From HGM13006 sp964514175 (lineage in GTDB: Bacteria; Bacillota; Clostridia; Oscillospirales; Oscillospiraceae): a stretch of 5,485 nucleotides of DNA. The translations under genes were made by a program, and so were the position numbers. Below the pieces are notes generated by a model, which ran no database searches, had not been told where the DNA came from, and saw only the letters and a program-made list of their open reading frames with translations. Positions 1-4,166 of the stretch are shown here, piece by piece (the stretch's first letter is position 1; the number at the start of each line of letters is the position of its first letter). Location of the stretch: NCBI GenBank assembly GCA_964514175.1, contig CAZEPQ010000127.1, positions 1-5,485 on the forward strand, given 5' to 3'.

Positions 1-584
1 TGACTGCCCTCTACGGTCAGCACCACGGCCAGAGTGCCGAGATGCAGAAGAAGGGGCTGGAGATCGTAAGCTTCATGCGGAAGTTCTGTGATGAAAAGTC
101 CCAGGCCATGAAGATGAACTTTACCCTGCTGGCAACCCCCGCTGAGGGACTTTCCGGACGATTCATCCGCATGGACCAGAAGCTCTATGGTAAAATCCCC
201 GGCGTCACCGATCGGGAGTATTACACCAACTCTTTCCACATTCCCGTTTATTATCCCATCTCCGCCTACGAAAAGATTCAGTTGGAAGGCCCCTATCATG
301 CCCTGTGCAACGCAGGCCATATCAGCTATGTGGAGCTGGACGGCGATACTGCCAAGAATGTGGAGGCCTTTGAGGCCATCGTCCGCTGCATGCACGACGC
401 CGGCATCGGCTACGGCAGCATCAACCATCCTGTTGACCGTGACCCCGTTTGCGGTTATGTGGGCGTCATTGGGGATGTTTGCCCCCGCTGCGGACGCCGG
501 GAAGGTGAGATGATCGCCCCTGAGCGTGTGGCTGAACTGAAAAAGATGTACCCTGAAATGCCTGCATTCCAGGGAATTGAATAA
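1..584 (+). CDS. nrdD: Anaerobic ribonucleoside-triphosphate reductase, C-terminal part of the large polypeptide (5' partial, lacks glycyl radical domain)
   Basis: The reading frame is already open at the left edge (first full codon at 3) and ends at TAA 582-584, so the ATG at 42 is an internal methionine. The visible ~193 residues are the end of the class III reductase barrel, which reduces ribonucleoside triphosphates to dNTPs in anaerobes. Family signatures are TPAEGLSGRF (129-158 region), GVTDREYYTNSFHIPV, PYH.L.NAGHI.YVELDG and GYGSIN. Near the end is a cysteine region that normally carries a structural Zn(Cys)4 site; here it reads D-P-V-C (441-452), then CPRC (480-491), so one of the four usual Cys positions is Asp. 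After it come about 30 residues and a stop. The RVxGY/RRITGY glycyl radical segment that ends an ordinary NrdD is absent from this polypeptide and is supplied by the next gene. The allosteric N-terminus and active-site cysteines lie outside the window. Identity is very secure from motif recognition; the split is seen directly. Confidence 0.95.
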   Translation, partial: TALYGQHHGQSAEMQKKGLEIVSFMRKFCDEKSQAMKMNFTLLATPAEGLSGRFIRMDQKLYGKIPGVTDREYYTNSFHIPVYYPISAYEKIQLEGPYHALCNAGHISYVELDGDTAKNVEAFEAIVRCMHDAGIGYGSINHPVDRDPVCGYVGVIGDVCPRCGRREGEMIAPERVAELKKMYPEMPAFQGIE

Positions 585-602
585 GAAACCTCGACAAAGC
601 AA

Positions 603-608
603 AGGAGG
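603..608 (+). promoter_or_regulatory. Ribosome binding site of the separate glycyl radical peptide gene
   Basis: A perfect AGGAGG lies 8 bases before the ATG at 617, in the context AAAGGAGGAATT. The same 12 bases precede the oxidoreductase gene at 4152-4163. It lies wholly in the gap after the nrdD body stop, which argues that the small ORF is initiated independently and is not a sequencing-error fragment. Confidence 0.9.
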
Positions 609-616
609 AATTTCAA

Positions 617-769
617 ATGAAACAGGAAAACACCAACGAAAAGCTGGGCCAGGGCATTGGCTTCGAGCGCATTCGCCGTATCACCGGTTATCTGGTGGGC
701 ACCATGGACAAGTGGAATGACGCAAAGCGCGCGGAAGAGCGTGACCGTGTAAAGCACGGTCTGGGCTGA
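617..769 (+). CDS. nrdD: Stand-alone glycyl radical domain of anaerobic ribonucleotide reductase (50 aa)
   Basis: ATG 617 to TGA 767-769 encodes 50 residues. Residues 16-25 read FERIRRITGY and are followed by LVGTMDKWNDAKRAEERD and VKHG. This is the C-terminal glycyl radical segment of clostridial NrdD proteins; Gly24 (codon 686-688) in R-R-I-T-G-Y is the expected radical-bearing glycine. The preceding ORF is an NrdD that stops just before this segment, so the two pieces together make one complete enzyme end. The peptide presumably docks in trans into the barrel of the body and is activated by NrdG, which is encoded one base downstream. The closest analogy is GrcA (YfiD), an autonomous glycyl radical peptide that serves pyruvate formate-lyase; here the partner is a ribonucleotide reductase. 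The gene starts 33 bases after the body stop, in another frame. Short proteins like this may be annotated in related genomes; I cannot check. Identity of the domain is secure; trans assembly is inference. Confidence 0.94.
   Translation: MKQENTNEKLGQGIGFERIRRITGYLVGTMDKWNDAKRAEERDRVKHGLG
743..761 (+). other. Small hairpin just upstream of the nrdG start
   Basis: GACCGTG (743-749) and CACGGTC (755-761) form a perfect 7-bp inverted repeat with a TAAAG loop. It lies in the last codons of the glycyl radical gene, 9 bases before the nrdG ATG, where a Shine-Dalgarno would be expected. No U-run follows, so it is not a terminator. It may be only a by-product of the conserved D-R-V-K-H-G codons. Confidence 0.4.
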
Positions 770-770
770 T

Positions 771-1283
771 ATGCTGTATCTTGCCGGCATTACCGAGGAC
801 AGCATTGTAGACGGCCCCGGGATCCGAACCACCTTCTACGCCCAGGGCTGTCCTCACCACTGTGAGGGCTGCCACAACCCGGAGACCTGGGAATTTTCCG
901 GCGGCACCCCCATGGAAGAGGACTTGCTGGCTCAGATCGCCATGTCCAATCCCTTAAGTCGTGGAGTTACCTTTTCCGGCGGCGAACCATTTTCCCAGGC
1001 GGAGGGGTTTGCAAAGCTGGCAAAGATCCTGAAGGACAAGGGCTATGAAGTGGCGTCCTATTCCGGATACATCTTTGAAAAGCTGCTGGAGGGAACCCAG
1101 GCCCAGAAAGCGCTGCTGGAAACCCTGGATGTGCTGATCGACGGACCCTTCGTTCTGGCGGAGAAAAGTCTGGAGCTGAACTTCCGGGGCAGCCGAAACC
1201 AGCGGGTCATCAATGTACAGGAAAGCCTGAAAAAGGGCGAAGCTGTGCTGGAGACCAGCGGAAGATGGCTGGGCATATATTAA
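771..1283 (+). CDS. nrdG: Anaerobic ribonucleotide reductase activating protein (radical SAM)
   Basis: The 170-residue product has the usual NrdG length. It uses a [4Fe-4S] cluster and S-adenosylmethionine to abstract hydrogen from the NrdD glycine, making the glycyl radical in the cytoplasm. The cluster motif C-x3-C-x2-C is Cys27, Cys31 and Cys34 (CPHHCEGC), followed by HNPETW as in the family. SIVDGPGIRT lies ahead of it, and the glycine-rich SAM-binding segment TFSGGEPFSQ covers residues 67-76. DVLIDGPF and the C-terminal NFRGSRNQRVI match the family. The start is ATG 771, one base after the TGA of the glycyl radical gene. No good Shine-Dalgarno precedes it, so translation is probably coupled to that gene by termination-reinitiation, tying activase supply to supply of its substrate peptide. 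It is the last gene of the operon before the stem-loop at 1299-1332. Confidence 0.97.
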   Translation: MLYLAGITEDSIVDGPGIRTTFYAQGCPHHCEGCHNPETWEFSGGTPMEEDLLAQIAMSNPLSRGVTFSGGEPFSQAEGFAKLAKILKDKGYEVASYSGYIFEKLLEGTQAQKALLETLDVLIDGPFVLAEKSLELNFRGSRNQRVINVQESLKKGEAVLETSGRWLGIY

Positions 1284-1298
1284 ACGTAAATCAAAACG

Positions 1299-1332
1299 AA
1301 ACCCGCTGTGGATTTGCTCCGCAGCGGGTTTT
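1299..1332. terminator. Bidirectional intrinsic terminator between convergent genes
   Basis: AAACCCGCTG (1299-1308) pairs perfectly with CAGCGGGTTT (1322-1331). The helix can extend through U-G, G-C, G-C and A-U to a TTTGC loop, about 14 bp in all. On the + strand it ends in TTTT and begins 15 bases after the nrdG stop. On the - strand the exit sequence is TTTCGTTTT, just after the stop of the membrane protein gene at 1339. It can therefore end both the nrd operon and the comM operon. The T-run is short on both sides. Confidence 0.85.
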
Positions 1333-1338
1333 GTGGAT

Positions 1339-2274
1339 TTAGTTTTTCTGTTTCTTATAATTCTTTTCGATGCCGTTCTTGAAGGTTGATTTTTTCACCA
1401 GCCAGTCATTGAGATATATGGTTTTATTGCCCTCCGATTCAATGCCGAACTCATCATAGTCGGCATCAACCTTTTCCACAGCCTTCTGGATGGTGCGGCC
1501 ATACTTGGCAAGCTGCCGATAGGTGGGGTGCAGCGTGGGCACGATGGTCAGCAGAATGGCGGCAATGAGGGCAGCCAGGGCAAAGGGGGCGTACATGCAC
1601 AGATCCTTAAAAATCTCGTCCTCCGGGTCCACTGGGGTCTCGCTGACGTCGATGAAATAGTTGGTGATGCTGTCGGTATAGCCGAAGTTGTACAGGTCAT
1701 AGGGGATGTACAGGGCATAGACACCCATGGGAGCGAAGGTCACACGCATGGTTTCCTGTAGCTCCACATCGTCACCCAGCAGGAGTGCATAGTTCATGCC
1801 CTCGTACTCATAGAAATAAAGATGCTCTGTGATATAATCCTCCGGATTGATCTGGGCACGGGCGGCGTCACGGCTTTCGGCGTAGAAGGCGTTGTAGTTA
1901 CAGTCGTAGTAGATGCCGGTGTCCACCAGCTTGTCCGTGTCGATCTGGATGGCGAAGCGATAGCGGCCATCCTCCTGATAGAGATTGGCCTTGTAGAAGC
2001 AACTCAGGCTCCGGTTCAGGGCCTCGTTGCCGCCGTTGGCTTCAATGTCGCTCATAACATAGTCCATGTCCAGCATATCCTTGGAAGCAACCTCGGTCAG
2101 GCTTTCGGCATTGGGTGTACTGCGGTAAAACAGGTAGTTTGCAAGATAGTTATAGCCTGTGTTGTGACAGATGATGTACATCAGACCGGCGGATAAAATC
2201 AGGGCCAAAATCCACAGGGCGATGATATTTTTCACATACAGCTTGTACACGAATCCGCTTCTTTTGATTTTCAT
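1339..2274 (-). CDS. Two-helix membrane protein of unknown function (311 aa)
   Basis: I do not recognise this family with confidence. The chosen start is the ATG at 2274-2272, 7 bases after GGAGGA and 2 bases after the comM stop; longer readings would run into comM. The N-terminus is basic (MKIKR) and followed by a hydrophobic helix at about 16-37. Residues ~38-225 form a probable extracytoplasmic domain, rich in Tyr and acidic residues, with three Cys (92, 125 and 36/37 border region). A second hydrophobic helix spans about 226-247, and a ~64-residue cytoplasmic tail contains HPTYRQLAKYG, a D/E-rich stretch, WLVKKSTF and a lysine-rich end. The tail recalls small uncharacterised clostridial membrane proteins of the DUF6709 kind, but this is a faint resemblance. 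It has no signal-cleavage site, kinase, transporter or protease motif that I can see. It is co-transcribed behind comM, but such placement alone does not show a role in DNA uptake. Confidence 0.82.
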   Translation of the reverse strand: MKIKRSGFVYKLYVKNIIALWILALILSAGLMYIICHNTGYNYLANYLFYRSTPNAESLTEVASKDMLDMDYVMSDIEANGGNEALNRSLSCFYKANLYQEDGRYRFAIQIDTDKLVDTGIYYDCNYNAFYAESRDAARAQINPEDYITEHLYFYEYEGMNYALLLGDDVELQETMRVTFAPMGVYALYIPYDLYNFGYTDSITNYFIDVSETPVDPEDEIFKDLCMYAPFALAALIAAILLTIVPTLHPTYRQLAKYGRTIQKAVEKVDADYDEFGIESEGNKTIYLNDWLVKKSTFKNGIEKNYKKQKN

Positions 2275-2276
2275 GC

Positions 2277-3794
2277 TTAGTTCCTCCCCAGGTTGTAGGT
2301 GCGGTATTGGATGGCTTCTGCTAAATGAGTGGGCTGAATTTCTTCGCTGCCCGCCAGATCGGCGATGGTTCGGGCCACTCGAAGGATCCTGTCGTAGCTT
2401 CGGGCGGTGAGATTCATGGAATGGAAGGCCATTTTCATAAGACTCAGGCATGTGTCGTCCAACTGACAGATCTTCTGGACGGAGGCCGGGGGCATCCCGG
2501 CATTGCAACTGATGGATGTGCCTTCAAACCGTTTTTGCTGCATGGCACGGGCGGCATCCACCCGCTTTTTGATTTCAGCGGAGGGTTCCCCGGCGCTTTT
2601 TCCCGACAGGGCTTCAAATTCCACCGCCGGAACCTCCACGATCATGTCGATGCGGTCCAGCAGGGGACCGGAGAGCCGGGAAAGATACTGATCTACAGAT
2701 TTTTGTGTGCAGGTACAGCGGTCCGAGGGGTGACCGTACCAGCCGCATTTACAGGGGTTCATGGCACAGACCAGCATGAACTGGCTGGGATATTCGCAGG
2801 AGCCACTGACCCGGGAAATGGTGACCTTGCCATCCTCCAAGGGCTGACGCATGATCTCCAGCGCCTCCTTGGAGAACTCGGGAAGCTCGTCCAGGAACAA
2901 AATGCCGTTGTGGGCCAAACTGATTTCGCCGGGCTTGGGACTGGAACCGCCGCCGGCCAGACCGGCGGGGGAGACGGTATGATGGGGAGAACGGAAGGGG
3001 CGGGTGGTGATCAGAGGCTGCTGCTTTGTCAGCAGACCCAGCACGGAATAGACCTGACTTACCTCCAGGGATTCTGCCTTTGTCATTTCCGGCAGAATGG
3101 AGGGCAGCCGCTTTGCCAGCATGCTCTTGCCCGCACCGGGAGGCCCCACCATTAGAATGTTGTGGGAGCCTGCGGCGGCGATCTCCAGGGCACGTTTTAC
3201 GTTTTCCTGTCCCTTTACGTCCGAAAAGTCCAACAGCTCCCGGCTTGTGTTTTCGGGGAGCCAAGGAGCCACCGGCTCCATGGGCTTTATGCCGGTGATG
3301 TGGTCGCAGAGCTGGGCCACGGTCTTGGGGGCGTATACGGTAATGTCTCCCGCAAGGGTGGCCTCCGGGCCGTTTTCTTCCGGCACCACGATGGTGTCAA
3401 TGCCGGCTTCCTTGGCAGCCAGCACCATGGGCAGCACGCCGGTGACCCTTCTCAGTTCACCGCTCATGCTGAGTTCACCCACAAAGGCCCAGTTGTCACC
3501 GGGCAGCCGAATCTGACGGGCTGCCGCCAGGGTGCCAAGCAGGATGGGAAGATCGTAGAGGGTGCCGGATTTTTTGGTTCCGGCGGGTGCCAGATTGATG
3601 GTGATGCGGCTCATGGGGAATTTATAGCCGGAGCTGTTGATGGCAGCCCGGACCCGTTCACGGGACTCCTTCACCGCTGCGTCCGGCAGCCCCACAATGT
3701 CGAAATTGGGCAGACCGGAGGAGATGCAGCATTCTACCTCCACACGGTAGCCGGAAATACCAGCAAGACCCATGGAATTCAGAGAAAATACCAA
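2277..3794 (-). CDS. comM: ComM/YifB family Mg chelatase-like AAA+ ATPase
   Basis: The 505-residue product matches the usual family length of about 505-510. In Vibrio cholerae ComM is a hexameric helicase that drives branch migration during integration of transforming DNA; the role in clostridia is less defined. Numbered from the TTG start, the N-terminal ChlI-like domain carries GLPNFDIVGLPDAAVKESRE and ITINLAPA (about 27-72). The AAA+ domain begins near FSDVKGQENVKRALEIAA, with Walker A GPPGAGKS at 217-224, Walker B GILFLDELPEF at 297-307 and RLSGPLLDRIDMIVEVP near 373-389. A Cys cluster, C-x-C at 348/350 and C-x-C at 360/362, sits in the insert typical of the family. The C-terminal Mg-chelatase domain has ARSYDRILRVARTIADL. 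The start is TTG 3794-3792, placed 8-9 bases after GGGAGGT; the upstream in-frame ATG adds 28 unrelated residues and lacks a site. All catalytic motifs are intact. The membrane protein gene follows at once. Confidence 0.96.
   Translation of the reverse strand: MVFSLNSMGLAGISGYRVEVECCISSGLPNFDIVGLPDAAVKESRERVRAAINSSGYKFPMSRITINLAPAGTKKSGTLYDLPILLGTLAAARQIRLPGDNWAFVGELSMSGELRRVTGVLPMVLAAKEAGIDTIVVPEENGPEATLAGDITVYAPKTVAQLCDHITGIKPMEPVAPWLPENTSRELLDFSDVKGQENVKRALEIAAAGSHNILMVGPPGAGKSMLAKRLPSILPEMTKAESLEVSQVYSVLGLLTKQQPLITTRPFRSPHHTVSPAGLAGGGSSPKPGEISLAHNGILFLDELPEFSKEALEIMRQPLEDGKVTISRVSGSCEYPSQFMLVCAMNPCKCGWYGHPSDRCTCTQKSVDQYLSRLSGPLLDRIDMIVEVPAVEFEALSGKSAGEPSAEIKKRVDAARAMQQKRFEGTSISCNAGMPPASVQKICQLDDTCLSLMKMAFHSMNLTARSYDRILRVARTIADLAGSEEIQPTHLAEAIQYRTYNLGRN
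2282..2287 (-). promoter_or_regulatory. Ribosome binding site of the membrane protein gene, inside the comM 3' end
   Basis: On the - strand GGGGAGGA overlaps the last codons of comM (Leu-Gly-Arg-Asn) and lies 7 bases before ATG 2274. It fixes that ATG as the start and shows a tight translational junction, TAA-GC-ATG, between the two genes. Confidence 0.85.
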
Positions 3795-3802
3795 CGTGTT
3801 CG

Positions 3803-3809
3803 ACCTCCC
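3803..3809 (-). promoter_or_regulatory. Ribosome binding site that fixes the TTG start of comM
   Basis: On the - strand GGGAGGT (3809-3803) lies 8 bases before TTG 3794. Starting there gives V-F-S-L-N-S-M-G-L-A-G-I-S-G-Y, which aligns with the usual family N-terminus (short lead, then GI-GY), so this start is preferred over the ATG at 3878. Confidence 0.8.
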
Positions 3810-3813
3810 AGAA

Positions 3814-3862
3814 ATTCCGTGTCCCTCATGGAGGAAGTGGGACTTGAAACCCCGCACGGAAT
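3814..3862 (-). repeat. Inverted repeat in the comM leader
   Basis: ATTCCGTG (3814-3821) and CACGGAAT (3855-3862) are perfect 8-bp inverted copies enclosing 33 bases. Inside them GTCCC (3821-3825) can pair with GGGAC (3839-3843). In the comM transcript this would be a leader stem-loop ending 4 bases before the Shine-Dalgarno. It has no U-run. Function, if any, is unknown. Confidence 0.45.
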
Positions 3863-3874
3863 ATGCTATAGTCA

Positions 3875-3900
3875 ACATGTATGATACATATCATACATGT
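3875..3900. promoter_or_regulatory. Perfect 26-bp palindrome, probable operator
   Basis: Arms ACATGTATGATA (3875-3886) and TATCATACATGT (3889-3900) match perfectly around a 2-base centre CA. The left half contains a smaller palindrome, TGTATGATACA (3878-3888), the kind of site bound by winged-helix dimers such as GntR- or PadR-type regulators. It lies between the predicted comM promoter and the comM start, roughly 19-44 bases downstream of the expected transcript start, a position suited to repression of comM. The regulator is not encoded in the window and its family is a guess. In RNA it would also fold as a hairpin. Confidence 0.65.
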
Positions 3901-3955
3901 ATGGAGAAATTTCCAATTCGTATTTATTTTACTGCATATATGACGAAATTTCAAA
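3896..3955. repeat. Imperfect direct repeat around GAAATTTC, 39-bp period
   Basis: The 21-bp units 3896-3916 and 3935-3955 match at 17 positions, each with the palindromic core GAAATTTC (3906-3913 and 3945-3952) preceded by CAT-TATG. The second unit covers the predicted -35 element of the comM promoter; the first begins inside the 26-bp palindrome. It could be a paired protein-binding site or chance in AT-rich DNA. Confidence 0.4.
3926..3954 (-). promoter_or_regulatory. Predicted comM promoter
   Basis: On the - strand TTGAAA (3954-3949) and TAAAAT (3931-3926) are separated by exactly 17 bases, each one mismatch from the sigma-70/sigma-A consensus. Transcription would begin near 3919, giving a leader of about 125 bases that contains the 26-bp palindrome and the 3814-3862 inverted repeat. 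This is prediction by eye. Confidence 0.6.
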
Positions 3956-4048
3956 CAAATATTTTATGCAACATCACAGGGTGAAATCCCCGAGATTACC
4001 CCCGGATTGTGAGATTCTGCAAACTTTCGTAGTTTAGCTTGCAAAAGA

Positions 4049-4078
4049 TTTACAATTGGGCTTGTTTTATGGTACAAT
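4049..4078 (+). promoter_or_regulatory. Predicted promoter of the pyruvate:ferredoxin oxidoreductase gene
   Basis: TTTACA (4049-4054) and TACAAT (4073-4078) are 18 bases apart, each one mismatch from consensus, and the -10 is extended by TGG directly before it. Transcription would start near 4085, giving a leader of about 80 bases. The combination of an extended -10 and good hexamers suggests strong expression, as expected for a central fermentative enzyme. Confidence 0.72.
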
Positions 4079-4091
4079 AACAGTGCTACGA

Positions 4092-4144
4092 GGGATGGCG
4101 CTGGTGACACACGCCTACCCAAGTGGGCAGCCGTGGCTGCCCAC
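4092..4144 (+). ncRNA. Structured 5' leader of the oxidoreductase mRNA
   Basis: The strongest element is the hairpin GTGGGCAGC (4123-4131) with GCTGCCCAC (4136-4144), 9 bp with a CGTG loop, ending 9 bases before the AGGAGG. Upstream, GGG (4092-4094) with CCC (4118-4120) and GGCG (4097-4100) with CGCC (4112-4115) can stack around a 2x2 internal loop. A third helix, GCCTAC (4113-4118) with GTGGGC (4123-4128) and a CCAA loop, would exclude both others. I do not recognise a known riboswitch; no U-run follows the hairpin, so any control would be at translation or stability. The individual pairings are seen; a switching role is inference. Confidence 0.5.
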
Positions 4145-4153
4145 AAACAACAA

Positions 4154-4159
4154 AGGAGG
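4154..4159 (+). promoter_or_regulatory. Ribosome binding site that fixes the TTG start of the oxidoreductase gene
   Basis: AGGAGG lies 7 bases before TTG 4167. The first in-frame ATG (4188) is 28 bases downstream of the site, too far, and would remove the A-R-K-L-K-T lead that the family shares. Confidence 0.88.
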
Positions 4160-4166
4160 AATTACA

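Larger units (their letters stand above)
3795..4166. other. Divergent intergenic control region of comM and the oxidoreductase gene
   Basis: These 372 bases hold no gene that I can support. AT-richness rises sharply between about 3861 and 4080 compared with the flanking genes. Itemised separately are the comM leader inverted repeat, a 26-bp palindrome, a pair of direct repeats, one promoter on each strand and the structured leader of the oxidoreductase gene. Between about 3956 and 4048 I see only short weak repeats, such as AAACT/AGTTT at 4021-4035. Confidence 0.75.

Noticed and set aside
2275..2508. 78-residue N-terminal extension of the membrane protein
   Set aside because: It would overlap the end of comM in another frame, is basic and disordered in composition, and the ATG at 2274 has a ribosome binding site directly upstream.
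3795..3878. 28-residue N-terminal extension of comM from an ATG at 3878
   Set aside because: The extension has no counterpart in the family, the ATG lies within the 26-bp palindrome, and a good ribosome binding site sits in front of TTG 3794.
2325..3884. Two long + strand open frames (2325-3155 and 3162-3884)
   Set aside because: Both are antisense to comM, have low-complexity Gly/His/Gln composition and no motifs or ribosome binding sites. They reflect the GC-rich codon pattern of comM.
4008..4023. Possible Rex redox-repressor site (TTGTGA followed by GCAA)
   Set aside because: Only the left half matches the TTGTGA-N6-TCACAA pattern; the right half is not close enough to call.
4081..4166. 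Known riboswitch (TPP, fluoride, ZTP, tetrahydrofolate) upstream of the oxidoreductase gene
   Set aside because: By eye none of the conserved core sequences of these classes is present; a covariance-model scan would settle it.
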